Under the pieces are notes generated by a model that worked only from the letters and a program-made list of their open reading frames with translations, did no database searches and was not told the origin of the DNA. The position numbers were made by a program, and so were the translations under genes. Shown in pieces: positions 44,289 to 53,727 of a stretch of 64,000 nt of DNA; position 1 is the stretch's first letter; each line of letters opens with the position of its first letter. Origin of the DNA: JABWBD01 sp040768665. GTDB lineage: Bacteria; Planctomycetota; Planctomycetia; Pirellulales; Thermoguttaceae. The DNA lies in assembly GCA_040768665.1 (NCBI GenBank), contig JAXGMN010000010.1, positions 186,001 to 250,000 of the forward strand. Reading direction: 5' to 3'.

Positions 44289-46931
44289 ATGAACCCTTAT
44301 GACATGACGATGCTTGTTTTCTGGCCGGCAGGTCCGTTTTATCGTCAGTGCGTCGCGTTCAGTCCATTCGCGCTCGCAATGATCATTTTGGCGGGCGTGC
44401 CTGTCGCCAACTGCGTCCATGCCCAATCGCCATCGGCGGTCATTCGCCCGGAGCCACGCCTTGCGGACGTGATCGGACAGGTCGAGCAAAATGAATCGCT
44501 TTTTGCCAACCTGGAAGTCGTACTGCGCGAGTCTTTTGCGCCGGTCGACCCCGACGGTGAGATCCAATGGACAGTCTCCAAGCTGGACCAACGGGTGCAT
44601 TGGATCACCGATGGCGGCCGTCTGTGGCTGCGACATACCGAGACTGCGCACTGGCGATCCGGCAAATCGACGTGTCACACCCGAACGGTTGTGTACGACG
44701 GTCGATCCACGCTCGACATCGTCGACGGAAACTGCGTCGTGCGACATGCGGGACGATTCGAGCCGTTTGCGCTGGTGCCGCCCCATAGTTGGCCTTTTTG
44801 GCGATTTGGAGTCCGCTTCCCACTTTCGGTGTTCCTCAAAGGCACGGCTGCCTTGAACAACCACCCCAAGGCGAGTCGGTCACCTGGGCCACGCGGCGGG
44901 ATCTATCAATTCCCGCGAGTGGAAACCGAATTCATGGACGAAGAAACCATTAGTGGCCGGCCGTGCGTCAAGCTGCTTGTGCGGCGATGGTATCACGCAT
45001 CGAGCGCGCCGTCGAACTACTATCTCTGGCTCGCCAAGGATCGAAATTTCCACTGCGCCCGACTCCTCACCGTGAGCACAAGACAGGGCGTGGAGGTCCC
45101 GGCCACGGAAACGACCGTCACCGCATGGAGGCAGTTGCCGGAAGGTGTGTGGCTGCCCAACCGGGTCGAGTTTCGTGAGTTCCGCGGAGCGGATCCCGAA
45201 AACGCGAAGGGCGTGGTGAGCCGAACCCTCGTTTTGGAGAAAGCTACCCTCAGCCCGCATCCGCAAGACGAGGTGTTCAACCATCCGTCATGCCCGGAGT
45301 CCCTGCCACGATTCGCCATCGGGCCGGACGGGTCCCTTGTCGACAGCCCGAGGCATCCCGTCCCCACGGAACGCGATCCGCACACGACGCTGGAAGTGGT
45401 TCTCGAAGACCTGCGGACGCAGGAGCTGCGGTATCGTCATCTCGACTGCGTCATGAATACCACGTATCGGGTGTTGGGCTACGAGATTTCCGGCACCAGG
45501 CAGTTCGACATAACCGTGGCCTATGATCAAAGCGAGCGAACCGTCTTGAACGGAGAGCGCGTTTTCTATGAGCAGCGGCGCCGGGATCACTCCGCCGCCG
45601 GGCGCATCTTCGATTACCACCAGGTCTATGCCTTTGATGGCGAGATCGTCCGCATTCGAAACAAACGAACGCGCGGAGGGAATCCGCCCGCCGAGTCCCT
45701 CCATGCATCCATCTGGATCAACCGGCGCCGGGACATTCCTCTGGTTCATCCCCACGCGCTGCTATTGCGGAATAGCCGAGAGGTTCCGTCGCTGTGGGAG
45801 TTCCTCACGTCGGGGTGGTACGACGAGCATAATGGCTACCGCATGAGGGTCGAGTACATCGGCGACGAACTTGTCGGGGGTCTTCGTTGCCACAAACTGC
45901 GGTGCACGTGTCTTGTCGAAGGACGCGACGAATCTCGACACAACTATTTCCACTTGTGGCTTGCCCGCGACCGGAATCTGATTCCCGTTCGCCACGAATG
46001 GCGAGAACCGGCGGTGGGAGTGAATCTGCCGACTTCGATAGGTTGGATCGAAGATTTGGCGGAGCTTCAACACGGCACGTGGTTTCCCTCGAAGTCCATT
46101 ACGTTGGCCCACGACAGGGACGAGCTGCGCGGAGGTCGGATCGCGATCAATTATCGCATCGACTGCACGATCGACCGTCCGGCACTCATCGCAGTCGCGG
46201 ACGAGAAGCTCTTCGCGGGAGTGATCGTACCGGCGAAGACGTCCGTCAGTGTTCGCGACGCGGATGGTCAGTACCTTGGACGCTTTTCCCAAGAGAAAGA
46301 AGATAATCTTGCGATTGGCACCGAGCGACTGCTCGCGCTGCGACTCGAATCCAACGTGCGGAAGCGAGAGGAGGAGAAACGCTCCGCAGCTCTCGACGCA
46401 CTCATCGGACAACCGGCCGCGCCATTGCCACTGGAGGTGTGGATCAACGCGAGCCCGCTTACGTGGCAAGCGCTTCGCGGAAAAGTCGTGCTGCTGGATT
46501 TCTGGGCAACCTGGTGTGGACCCTGTCATGGCGATCTGGAGCGTCTGTCGATGGTTGACCGCTCGTGGCGGCATAGCGGCGTGGCCGATCGCCTCATCAT
46601 CGGGATCCACACTGCCGGCTCCGATGCCGAGAGCGTTACGGCTGCCGCCGAGAAGCACGGGCTCAAGTATCCCATCGTCATCGATTCACTGGCCGGGCAA
46701 AACGCGTCGTCCTGGGGCCGTCTCTACGACGCGTTTGCGGTTCACGCCATCCCGTACGCCGTTGTCGTCGACACCGCGGGACACATCGCCGCCCACGGCC
46801 ATTTGGAAGACATGCTGTTCAAAGCTGCTGAGCTCGTTCGACAAGCCGGCATGGAGGAACAAGAGCCTATCCCAAAACCTCGCGAGGAGAAGGGGACAGG
46901 CACATTTTGCTCCGAAGGCTCCGCAAAATGA
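44289..46931 (+). CDS. Secreted protein, duplicated domain plus thioredoxin fold
   Basis: An 880-residue exported protein. A signal peptide covers about 1-46 (long n-region; cut near VHAQS). Two related halves follow, each with a lipoprotein-carrier-like beta pattern: in the first CVKLLVRRWYHA, YYLWLAKDRNFHCARL and GVWLPNRVEFREF; in the second CHKLRCTCLVEG, FHLWLARDRNLIPVRH and GTWFPSKSITLA. From about residue 710 there is a TlpA/ResA-like thioredoxin domain with WCGPC (near 742) and a cis-Pro loop (AIPYAVVVD). It is probably a periplasmic thiol-disulfide protein. The last 22 or so residues and the stop codon come from a family A repeat at 46862, so the original C-terminus has been replaced or extended. 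AAGGAA precedes the ATG. Confidence 0.82.
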   Translation: MNPYDMTMLVFWPAGPFYRQCVAFSPFALAMIILAGVPVANCVHAQSPSAVIRPEPRLADVIGQVEQNESLFANLEVVLRESFAPVDPDGEIQWTVSKLDQRVHWITDGGRLWLRHTETAHWRSGKSTCHTRTVVYDGRSTLDIVDGNCVVRHAGRFEPFALVPPHSWPFWRFGVRFPLSVFLKGTAALNNHPKASRSPGPRGGIYQFPRVETEFMDEETISGRPCVKLLVRRWYHASSAPSNYYLWLAKDRNFHCARLLTVSTRQGVEVPATETTVTAWRQLPEGVWLPNRVEFREFRGADPENAKGVVSRTLVLEKATLSPHPQDEVFNHPSCPESLPRFAIGPDGSLVDSPRHPVPTERDPHTTLEVVLEDLRTQELRYRHLDCVMNTTYRVLGYEISGTRQFDITVAYDQSERTVLNGERVFYEQRRRDHSAAGRIFDYHQVYAFDGEIVRIRNKRTRGGNPPAESLHASIWINRRRDIPLVHPHALLLRNSREVPSLWEFLTSGWYDEHNGYRMRVEYIGDELVGGLRCHKLRCTCLVEGRDESRHNYFHLWLARDRNLIPVRHEWREPAVGVNLPTSIGWIEDLAELQHGTWFPSKSITLAHDRDELRGGRIAINYRIDCTIDRPALIAVADEKLFAGVIVPAKTSVSVRDADGQYLGRFSQEKEDNLAIGTERLLALRLESNVRKREEEKRSAALDALIGQPAAPLPLEVWINASPLTWQALRGKVVLLDFWATWCGPCHGDLERLSMVDRSWRHSGVADRLIIGIHTAGSDAESVTAAAEKHGLKYPIVIDSLAGQNASSWGRLYDAFAVHAIPYAVVVDTAGHIAAHGHLEDMLFKAAELVRQAGMEEQEPIPKPREEKGTGTFCSEGSAK

Positions 46932-46962
46932 GCCAGTCCCCGACGGTTTTGGGATAGGCTCT
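46862..46962. repeat. REP/MITE-like palindrome, family A copy 3
   Basis: Perfect 18-bp outer arms and inner GGGGACAGG...CAGTCCCC arms as in copy 1, with one substitution in the loop. Its left half encodes the C-terminus and TGA of the thioredoxin-fold protein. Confidence 0.92.
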
Positions 46963-46980
46963 AAGTCAGCGCAGGGTTGT

Positions 46981-47319
46981 CTACAGTGCGTCCTGGTCCA
47001 ACTCGCCGGTGCGGATCCGGATCACCTGCGCGAGGTCGCCGACGAAGATCTTGCCGTCGCCGACCTGGCCGGTCTGGGCGGCACGGAGAATGGTATCGAG
47101 CACCGACTGCACCTCGGCGTCCGGCACGACCACCTCGATCTTGATCTTGGGCACGAAGTCGACGGTGTACTCCGTGCCGCGATACATCTCCGTATGGCCT
47201 TTCTGGCGGCCGAACCCTCGGACCTCGGTGACCGTCATCCCCTGGATCCCGTGCTCGGTCAGGGCGTTCTTGACTTCCTCCAGCTTGAAGTGCCGGATGA
47301 TTGCTTCCACCTTTTTCAT
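46981..47319 (-). CDS. glnB: P-II nitrogen regulatory protein
   Basis: A 112-residue trimeric signal protein that senses 2-oxoglutarate and ATP/ADP and blocks AmtB when nitrogen is sufficient. The T-loop has Tyr51 in RGTEYTVDFVPK, the uridylylation site, and the signature GDGKIFVGDLAQVIRIRTGE is near the C-terminus. It is encoded 48 bp downstream of the ammonium transporter gene on the same strand, so it is functionally a GlnK; glnB and glnK cannot be told apart by sequence alone. Confidence 0.96.
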   Translation of the reverse strand: MKKVEAIIRHFKLEEVKNALTEHGIQGMTVTEVRGFGRQKGHTEMYRGTEYTVDFVPKIKIEVVVPDAEVQSVLDTILRAAQTGQVGDGKIFVGDLAQVIRIRTGELDQDAL

Positions 47320-47367
47320 GCGTCGAACCCTTGATGGTTGATCCCTGCGAGAATGAGACGGTGCCGA

Positions 47368-48774
47368 TCAGAGGAAAATATATCCCTCTTCGCCGTGCTG
47401 GCTTAAATCCAAGCCCTGGATCTCCTCGGACTTGGAGACCCGCAGCCCCATCGTAGCGTCCAGCACCTTCAAGAGGAAGAATGAGACGACGATCGCGAAC
47501 ACCCAGGTGATCGCCACGGCCGCGACCTGCCCAACGAAGACATTGCCGCCTTCGATCAAGCCCAGCGGTTTCCCGGCGCCGATATCCCAGACCGCGCGGG
47601 TCGCGAAGACGCCGGTCAGCAGGGCACCCAGCGTGCCGCCCACGCCGTGCACGCCGAAGGCGTCGAGCGAATCGTCATAGCCGAACTTGCCCTTCAGCGA
47701 CGTGCACGCGAGGTAGCAGGCCACGCCGGCGGCCAACCCCATCAGGAGCGCCGACATCGGCTGCACGAAACCTGCCGCGGGAGTGATGCAGACCAGTCCG
47801 GCAACCACGCCGGAGCAGGTGCCCAGGACGGTCGGCTTTCCGCGGCTGACCCATTCGGCTCCTGCCCACGCCAGGCCTCCCGCAGCGGCCGCGAAGTGGG
47901 TCGCACAGAACGCGCTGGCGGCGATCCCGTCGGCCGCCAGGGCACTGCCGGCATTGAAGCCGAACCAGCCGACCCAAAGCATCGTGGCGCCCAACGCCGT
48001 GTAGGTGAGGTTGTGCGGGGGCATCGGCTCGCTGCCGAAACCAAGCCGCTTGCCGATCAACAGCGCACAGACGAGTGCCGACACCCCGGAACTGATATGC
48101 ACCACCGTCCCTCCGGCAAAATCCAGCGCTCCGCCCGCCGAGATTCCGGCGTGCTCGCTGCCATACGCCAGGATACCGCCGCCCCAGACCCAGTGGCATA
48201 GCGGACAATAGACCAGCGTGCCCCAAAGCAGCGAGAAGACGACCATCGTGCTGAATCGCATACGCTCCGCAAACGCACCGCAAATCAACGCCGGAGTGAT
48301 AATGAAAAACATGCCTTGAAAGAGCATGTGCGTCAGCATGGGGATTTTCAGAGCCGGATGCACCGGAATGGTGGACTGACCGCTCTCGAACCTCGCCTGA
48401 ACGCCGTTCATGAACAGGTGATCCGCGTTGCCCCACAACGGGCCGCTTCCGCCAAACGCGAGCGAATAGCCCCAAAGCCCCCAGACCACGGTCATCATGC
48501 TCATCAGAAAGACGCACTGCATCATCACGCCCAGCACGTTCTTCTTGCGGACCAGGCCGCTATAGAACATCGCCAGCCCCGGGGCGGTCATCATCAGGAC
48601 CAGTGCCGAACTCGTCAGGAGCCAGGCGTTGTCGCCCGAATCGATCACCGGTGTTGCCGGCGTCGTCGCCGGCTCCGCGGCAGTGTCCTGGGCGAAACTT
48701 GTGGAGACCGCGGCCGGGCCGCACACCGTAGTGAAAAGCAAGAGAATCACTGCGCAGACGATCTTCCAACTCAT
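47368..48774 (-). CDS. amtB: Ammonium transporter
   Basis: A 468-residue inner-membrane ammonium channel with a cleavable signal-like N-terminus (about 1-29, ending SFAQD) and eleven helices. Recognised by DNAWLLTSSALVLMMTAPGL, FYSGLVRKKNVLGVMMQ, the GALDFAGGTVVHISSG signature with the structural Asp and His, and HFAAAAGGLAWAGAEW. The ATG at 48774 is preferred because it opens the signal sequence; a GTG/ATG reading to 48855 adds 27 unlikely residues. It forms an operon with the P-II gene. Nitrogen control is expected, but no NtrC or NtcA site was identified. Confidence 0.96.
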   Translation of the reverse strand: MSWKIVCAVILLLFTTVCGPAAVSTSFAQDTAAEPATTPATPVIDSGDNAWLLTSSALVLMMTAPGLAMFYSGLVRKKNVLGVMMQCVFLMSMMTVVWGLWGYSLAFGGSGPLWGNADHLFMNGVQARFESGQSTIPVHPALKIPMLTHMLFQGMFFIITPALICGAFAERMRFSTMVVFSLLWGTLVYCPLCHWVWGGGILAYGSEHAGISAGGALDFAGGTVVHISSGVSALVCALLIGKRLGFGSEPMPPHNLTYTALGATMLWVGWFGFNAGSALAADGIAASAFCATHFAAAAGGLAWAGAEWVSRGKPTVLGTCSGVVAGLVCITPAAGFVQPMSALLMGLAAGVACYLACTSLKGKFGYDDSLDAFGVHGVGGTLGALLTGVFATRAVWDIGAGKPLGLIEGGNVFVGQVAAVAITWVFAIVVSFFLLKVLDATMGLRVSKSEEIQGLDLSQHGEEGYIFL

Positions 48775-49054
48775 GCTCCGCACCACCTTTCGCAACAGAG
48801 GCGAGAAAATCCGCGCACCGACGGCGCGAAGACAAAGACACCCAGGCGGCCCCATCGCCTACGACTGTTTTTTGGCGGAAAAGCAAGAGCCGTGCCGAAA
48901 CCGGGGGAGCCGGCTTGGCAACTCGCTCTACTGGCTGTCTGGTAAAGACTTAGGATGTTGCCAGGCTGTCTCCGCGTCGCGGTTGCTTGGAGACTCCCTC
49001 TCGCATTTGCTTAGACGCCGCGCAGCAAGTGACCGCTCGATGGGCAGCCATACC

Positions 49055-49615
49055 TCAGGGCCGCGAACGAGATCGCTGCCATGGTGTGTCCGGGCAGCCC
49101 CCGCGACCGTTGACCACCCGCGCGAGCACGAAGAGCAAGTCGCTCAACCGGTTGAGATAGGCCAACAGCACTCGCGAGACCTCCTGGTCGTTGCGTCGGA
49201 CCAACGCCACCAGTCGCCGCTCGGCTCGCCGGCAAATCGCCCGTGCCATATGCAGCCCGGCCGCCGCGCGAGTGCCCCCCGGAAGGATGAACGCGGTCAG
49301 TTCAGGCACACTGGCCGCCATCGCGTCGATCTCCGACTCCATTTGCTGGACATGCCGGCGGCCGATCGTGCGGGTGCCGTGCTTGACCGGATCGGGTGTG
49401 GCGAGTTCCGCACCGACTTCGAACAGCTCGTTTTGCAGCCGGTCCAGCAGGCAGTCGAGGTCCTCGGGCAGACCTTCCGCGCGGACAAGCCCCAGGGCGC
49501 AGTTCAACTCGTCGACTTCCCCGCAGACCTCGATCCGCACCATGTCCTTGCCGACGCGGGGCCCCCCGAACAGGGCTGTTTCTCCCAAGTCTCCCGTTCG
49601 CGTATAAATTTTCAT
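49055..49615 (-). CDS. Cob(I)alamin adenosyltransferase, PduO type
   Basis: A 186-residue cytoplasmic enzyme that transfers adenosyl from ATP to cob(I)alamin, making coenzyme B12. The N-terminal KIYTRTGDLGETALFGG, then VRIEVCGEVDELNCALG, and the RAICRRAERRLVAL and YLNRLSDLLFVLAR helices are diagnostic for PduO-type proteins. AGGAAGGG precedes the ATG. No other cobalamin genes are adjacent, but the B12-binding radical SAM protein at 1874 is a possible cobalamin user. A family A repeat lies directly upstream. The 280 bp downstream, before the Amt gene, hold nothing recognisable. Confidence 0.94.
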   Translation of the reverse strand: MKIYTRTGDLGETALFGGPRVGKDMVRIEVCGEVDELNCALGLVRAEGLPEDLDCLLDRLQNELFEVGAELATPDPVKHGTRTIGRRHVQQMESEIDAMAASVPELTAFILPGGTRAAAGLHMARAICRRAERRLVALVRRNDQEVSRVLLAYLNRLSDLLFVLARVVNGRGGCPDTPWQRSRSRP

Positions 49616-49630
49616 GCAACACCCTTCCTA

Positions 49631-49730
49631 AGAGCCAATCCCATGACCTCGCGAAGAGAAGGGGACAGGCACATTTTGCTCCGAAGACTCCGCAAAATGA
49701 GCCAGTCCCCGGCGGTTTTGGGATAGGCTC
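49631..49730. repeat. REP/MITE-like palindrome, family A copy 4
   Basis: Inner arms identical to copy 1; the left outer arm differs by two bases (AGAGCCAATCCCATGACC). It lies between divergent genes, where it could touch both promoters. Confidence 0.9.
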
Positions 49731-49809
49731 GAAGCCGCAGGTCTCGTCAGCAGTATCGTAGCACAATGACGTTGACCCTTCGAACCAAACCGGCGAAACT
49801 GGCACGCCT

Positions 49810-50997
49810 ATGGGAATCCTACCCCGCTATGTTCTGTTCGAATTGCTGAAGGTGTTCCTCGTTGCGCTGATCGCGATGACGGGCTTTCTGCTCATCATTG
49901 GCGTCGTCAAGGAGGGTGCCGGCCAGGGGCTCGGCCCGGCGCAGATCGTCCGGCTTGTCCCCTATATCCTCCCCGACGCCCTGCGGTTCACACTCCCGGG
50001 CACGCTCCTGTTTACGGCCTGCATGGTTTACGGCCGCCTCTCGGGGAGCAATGAGGTCATGGCAGCCAAGGCGATGGGGATCAGCCCGTCGATTCTTCTT
50101 TGGCCGGTGTTTATTCTTGCCGCCGTTCTGAGCCTGGCGGCCGTTTGGCTCAACGACGTGGCGGTCTCCTGGGGGAAGGCAGGGGTGCGTCGGGTGCTCA
50201 TCGAGGCCGTGGAATCGGTGGCCTATGGAATGCTCCGAACCCAGCGATCCTACTCGACCAGCCGCTTCTCGATAACCGTCAAGACGGTCCGCGACCGCAC
50301 CCTGATCTCGCCGGTGATCACGTTCCGGGCCGACGACGATTCGCCGCCGGTGATGTTCCGTGCGGAAGAGGCGGAGCTCCGTTCCGACCGGGCGGAGAAT
50401 GCGCTGACGATCATTTTCCGCAACGGCACGGTCGATTACGACGGTGTCGTCATGCAGATCCCGGATACGTTCGAACAACCGATTCCGCTCGACGCCGCCA
50501 GCCAGACCCGCAGCGCGGCCGCGATGTCGCCTTCGGACATGGCGTTGACCGAAATCAGTGACCAACTGGCAGACCAAAAACAAATGATTCAACGGCTTGA
50601 AGAAGAGATGGCTGCCACGGCGGCTTTTCAGATGCTGTCCGGCGATTTCCATGGCTTGACCGGTTCGGAGTGGGCGCGGAAGCGCGACAACCTCGCGTCC
50701 ACGAAAAGCAAGCTCTACCGCTTGCAGACCGAGCCGTGGCGGCGCTGGGCCAACGGGTTTAGCTGTCTCTGCTTCGTCCTGGTCGGCGCTCCGATGGCGA
50801 TCCGGCTGCGCAATTCCGACGTGCTGACCACGTTCTTCATCTGTTTTCTGCCGATCCTCTTGGTCTACTATCCTCTGCTGACCTACGGCGTGGATGGCTC
50901 GAAGCGGGGCGACTTGCCTCCCTGCTCCGTCTGGCTGGGTAATGTCATCTTGGTCGTTTGGGGCGCGTGGTTGTTGCGGCGAGTTCTGCGCTACTGA
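49810..50997 (+). CDS. LptF/LptG family permease
   Basis: A 395-residue inner-membrane protein of the YjgP/YjgQ family, part of the LPS-exporting ABC complex LptB2FG. It has about three helices at each end (YVLFELLKVFLVALIAMTGFLL; LRFTLPGTLLFTACMVYGRL; MGISPSILLWPVFILAAVLSLAAVWL; late TTFFICFLPILLVYYPLLTYGV) around a periplasmic beta-jellyroll (about 145-230). The SGSNEVMAAKAMGIS coupling-helix segment is typical. A coiled-coil-like insertion (LADQKQMIQRLEEEMAATAA, about 255-275) is unusual. Whether it is F or G cannot be decided; the partner genes are not in the window. Confidence 0.85.
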   Translation: MGILPRYVLFELLKVFLVALIAMTGFLLIIGVVKEGAGQGLGPAQIVRLVPYILPDALRFTLPGTLLFTACMVYGRLSGSNEVMAAKAMGISPSILLWPVFILAAVLSLAAVWLNDVAVSWGKAGVRRVLIEAVESVAYGMLRTQRSYSTSRFSITVKTVRDRTLISPVITFRADDDSPPVMFRAEEAELRSDRAENALTIIFRNGTVDYDGVVMQIPDTFEQPIPLDAASQTRSAAAMSPSDMALTEISDQLADQKQMIQRLEEEMAATAAFQMLSGDFHGLTGSEWARKRDNLASTKSKLYRLQTEPWRRWANGFSCLCFVLVGAPMAIRLRNSDVLTTFFICFLPILLVYYPLLTYGVDGSKRGDLPPCSVWLGNVILVVWGAWLLRRVLRY

Positions 50998-51015
50998 ACA
51001 CGAACGGGGCTTTTT

Positions 51016-51062
51016 GTAGAGCGGACTTGAGTCCGCTGGGGGCGGAATGAATTCCGCCCTAC
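51016..51062. repeat. Paired short hairpins, family I copy 2
   Basis: GCGGACT-TG-AGTCCGC and GGCGGAAT-GA-ATTCCGCC stand side by side, bounded by GTAG and CTAC. It follows the LptF/G gene and might act as a terminator, but the arrangement parallels 16001-16058. Confidence 0.65.
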
Positions 51063-51194
51063 GAACTTGTTTGTGGACAGGAGCTGAGAACCCTTGCCGT
51101 AATGCAGGCGGGGTATACCCTGGTGTCCTTCGACGTGCTATTCTGGCTCGAAGCTGTATGCCGCTAGTCAGTCTCATGCTCCGGAGGATGTCCG

Positions 51195-52151
51195 ATGATC
51201 GTGGTGGCGAGGCCGAAGTTGACTCTTCAGGGGGCCGTTTGCGGCCTACTACTCATGTCGATGCACTTTGTCGGAGACGCCCGCGCGGCCGGAGGCGACA
51301 AGCAGGCGACGTCGATCGTCCTTACCGGCCAGATTCGCGCCCGTTGTCTCGAAATCCTGCGTTCGAGTCTCCAATCCAACGAGTTCTGGCCCTCGATGCA
51401 CGCGGCGGAAGCCCTCACGCTGGCCGGCTACGGCGCCGAGGTCCGGCAGAACCTGCCGCCGAGGCTCAAGACCCAGACGGACGATCGCCACCGCTGTGGT
51501 CTCGCTCGCGAGTTGGTCCGTGCGGGCGACGATTCCGCAGCGGCGATCATGCTGGACATTCTTGCCAGAGAAGATCCCTACGGGCACGTCCATGCCTGCG
51601 AGAGCCTTTTCAAGTGTGGCCGGACCGGCGACGGCCGCCTGCTCCGCAAGGCGATGCAGCAGCAAGAAAACCCGACCCTGGCGATCATGGCGGCGGCGGC
51701 ACTGGGCCGCAGCGGTTCGCGCGAAGCAATGCAACTGCTGCGGGAAAAGCTGACTGACGGCGACCCGGAAGTCAGCCGCATTGCCGCCTGGGTGCTCACA
51801 CAGATCGGCGACTCGTCGGACCTGGCGCAGCTACGTAAGAATCTGGCGACCTTGTCCAGCCCGATGGCTCGGGCGTACCACGAACACGCGCTAGCCTGTT
51901 TGGGAGACCCCCAAGGGCTGAAAGCACTGGCCCACAACTTGCAGTCCGGCGATCCGGGTATCCGGGTTCACGCCGCCCATTTCGCGGGCGAAGCGCGGGC
52001 GGTGGAACTTGGAGATATGCTCGTCGGATTGCTGGACGACCCGGACCTCGACGTTCGGATCCGCGCCGCCCAATCGCTGCTCGTGCTGGCGCGGGCTGAC
52101 GAAGCGCCCGGCCAATCCGCCACGGAACCGGGGGCGAGGCCGCAGGGCTAA
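51195..52151 (+). CDS. Secreted HEAT-repeat protein
   Basis: A 318-residue protein with a probable signal peptide (about 1-32, ending ARAAG) and at least six HEAT/PBS-like helical repeats. Examples are SMHAAEALTLAGYG, HVHACESLFKCGR, AIMAAAALGRSGSREAMQ, VSRIAAWVLTQIGDSSDLA, IRVHAAHFAGEARAVELG, VRIRAAQSLLVLA. Such solenoids bind other proteins; no partner or reaction can be given. GGAGG lies ten bases before the ATG. It stands alone between two repeat elements. Confidence 0.82.
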   Translation: MIVVARPKLTLQGAVCGLLLMSMHFVGDARAAGGDKQATSIVLTGQIRARCLEILRSSLQSNEFWPSMHAAEALTLAGYGAEVRQNLPPRLKTQTDDRHRCGLARELVRAGDDSAAAIMLDILAREDPYGHVHACESLFKCGRTGDGRLLRKAMQQQENPTLAIMAAAALGRSGSREAMQLLREKLTDGDPEVSRIAAWVLTQIGDSSDLAQLRKNLATLSSPMARAYHEHALACLGDPQGLKALAHNLQSGDPGIRVHAAHFAGEARAVELGDMLVGLLDDPDLDVRIRAAQSLLVLARADEAPGQSATEPGARPQG

Positions 52152-52171
52152 GGCGCCGTAAAACAAGAAGT

Positions 52172-52380
52172 TACTGAAACTGTAAACGCCACCACCGCGG
52201 TTCATCCCGGTGGGGCGATGTTTGGCAACTACAAACCGCGATCCTGTAGGCCGTTCTGAGGGTTCTTGGCGTCGTAGTTGCCAAACATCGCCCCACCGGC
52301 GCGGGGCCGGTGGTGGCGTTTAACGCGTCGTAGTCGCCAAACCCTCTTTCCACCGGCGCGGGGCCGGGTGGGGTTTCCGG
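52172..52380. repeat. MITE-like palindrome, family C copy 2 with degenerate third arm
   Basis: 52172-52321 repeats the arms of 43987-44209 (AAACTGTAAACGCCACCACCG and GCGATGTTTGGCAACTACAAA with complements) but has a short central loop and lacks the last bases of the right terminus. 52322-52380 is a degraded further arm (GTAGTCGCCAAACCCTC...CACCGGCGCGGGGCCGG). It fills the 316-bp gap before the glutamate dehydrogenase gene. Confidence 0.9.
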
Positions 52381-52467
52381 AAGTGGAGCTGTACAACTAA
52401 GGGCGCGAATGCCCGCGGACCTGATAACCCTATGCCGGCCGCTCCTCAGCAACCGAAGGACTCTTCC

Positions 52468-53727
52468 ATGCCTACGACCACGATTCTCGAGAACGCCCTC
52501 CACAATTACGATCGCACGGCGGAATTGCTCGACGGCGAGATCGACCGGGTGTTGCTCGAAAAGATGCGGCGTCCGAAAGAACGCATCGAGATTTCGCTGA
52601 CTCCGCAGCTCCACGACGACGAGGTCCATATTTTTCGTTCGTTCGTCGTGCGGCACAGCATTGCCCTGGGGCCTTGCAAGGGCGGAATTCGCATGCGGCC
52701 CGGCGTCACCCTCGACGACGTCGCCGGCCTGGCGATGGAGATGACCTGGAAATGCGCCCTGATCGGCGTTCCCTTCGGCGGCGGCAAGAGCGGTATTGTC
52801 GCCGATCCCGAGCGGCTCAGTGCCTACGACAGGGAGACGCTGATGCGGAACTACGCCCGCAACGCCGTCCGCCACATCGGCCCGTTGGTCTACGTGCCCG
52901 CGCCCGACATGGGGACCAACGAACGCGACATGGGCTACATCAAGGATACGCTGAGCTGGTCCGTGGGCTATGCCACCACGCAGGGCTGCTATGTGACCGG
53001 AAAGCCGGTCATCCTGGGCGGTATCCCCGGCAGGCGTGAAGCGACCGGGCGCGGCGTAGCCGCGTGCGTGACGGAAGCTCTGACGCATTTGGACCGCAAG
53101 GTCGCAGGGGCCACCGCCATTGTGCAGGGATTCGGCAACGTCGGCTCGGTCACGGCGAAGGCCCTGGCGGAGCAGGGCATTCGGATCCTCGGCATCGGTG
53201 ATCTGTACGGCGCCGTCTACCACGAGCGCGGCCTTGATCTGGCGGCGCTGGAGGCCCACGCCGCCAAGACCGGCACGGTCAAAGGCTTCTCCGAGGCCGC
53301 GGCGATCGAGTCGGCCCAATTGCTCGAAATGCCCTGCGACGTTCTCGTGCCGGCTGCGGCCGAGAACCAGATCACGCGCGAAAACGCCCCTCGCATCTCC
53401 GCCGGCCTGATCGCGGAAGGCGCCAACGGGCCGACCACCCCCGAGGCCGATGAAATCCTCGCCGACCGCGGTTTGCTCGTCATCCCCGATATCCTCTGCA
53501 ACGCGGGCGGGGTGTTTGTCTCCTATTTGGAATACACCCAGGAAACCCAACAGGAGCAGATGACGGAATCCGAGGTCCGCGCGCGATTGCAGCAGCGGAT
53601 GCGAGAGAAGTTCCAGCAGGTGCAATCGCTCGCCGAAAGCCGCAAGACTTCGATGCGCGACGCCGCGATGCTGCTGGCCGTGAAGACCGTCGCCCAGGCC
53701 CTCGATGCCCGCGGCCGGCTGCCGTAG
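52468..53727 (+). CDS. Glutamate dehydrogenase (Glu/Leu/Phe/Val family)
   Basis: A 419-residue cytoplasmic dehydrogenase that interconverts 2-oxoglutarate plus ammonium with glutamate. The substrate-binding region is ALGPCKGGIRMRPGV, the catalytic region GVPFGGGKSGIVADP (catalytic Lys) and PAPDMGTNERDMGYI, and the NAD(P) fold has VQGFGNVGSVTAKAL. Length is that of the 50-kDa hexameric class. The ATG at 52468 has GAAGGA before it; an ATG at 52432 would add 12 residues. Its TAG touches the last base of the convergent methyltransferase gene. With amtB-glnB it makes an ammonium-assimilation set. Leucine dehydrogenase activity is less likely. Confidence 0.92.
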   Translation: MPTTTILENALHNYDRTAELLDGEIDRVLLEKMRRPKERIEISLTPQLHDDEVHIFRSFVVRHSIALGPCKGGIRMRPGVTLDDVAGLAMEMTWKCALIGVPFGGGKSGIVADPERLSAYDRETLMRNYARNAVRHIGPLVYVPAPDMGTNERDMGYIKDTLSWSVGYATTQGCYVTGKPVILGGIPGRREATGRGVAACVTEALTHLDRKVAGATAIVQGFGNVGSVTAKALAEQGIRILGIGDLYGAVYHERGLDLAALEAHAAKTGTVKGFSEAAAIESAQLLEMPCDVLVPAAAENQITRENAPRISAGLIAEGANGPTTPEADEILADRGLLVIPDILCNAGGVFVSYLEYTQETQQEQMTESEVRARLQQRMREKFQQVQSLAESRKTSMRDAAMLLAVKTVAQALDARGRLP

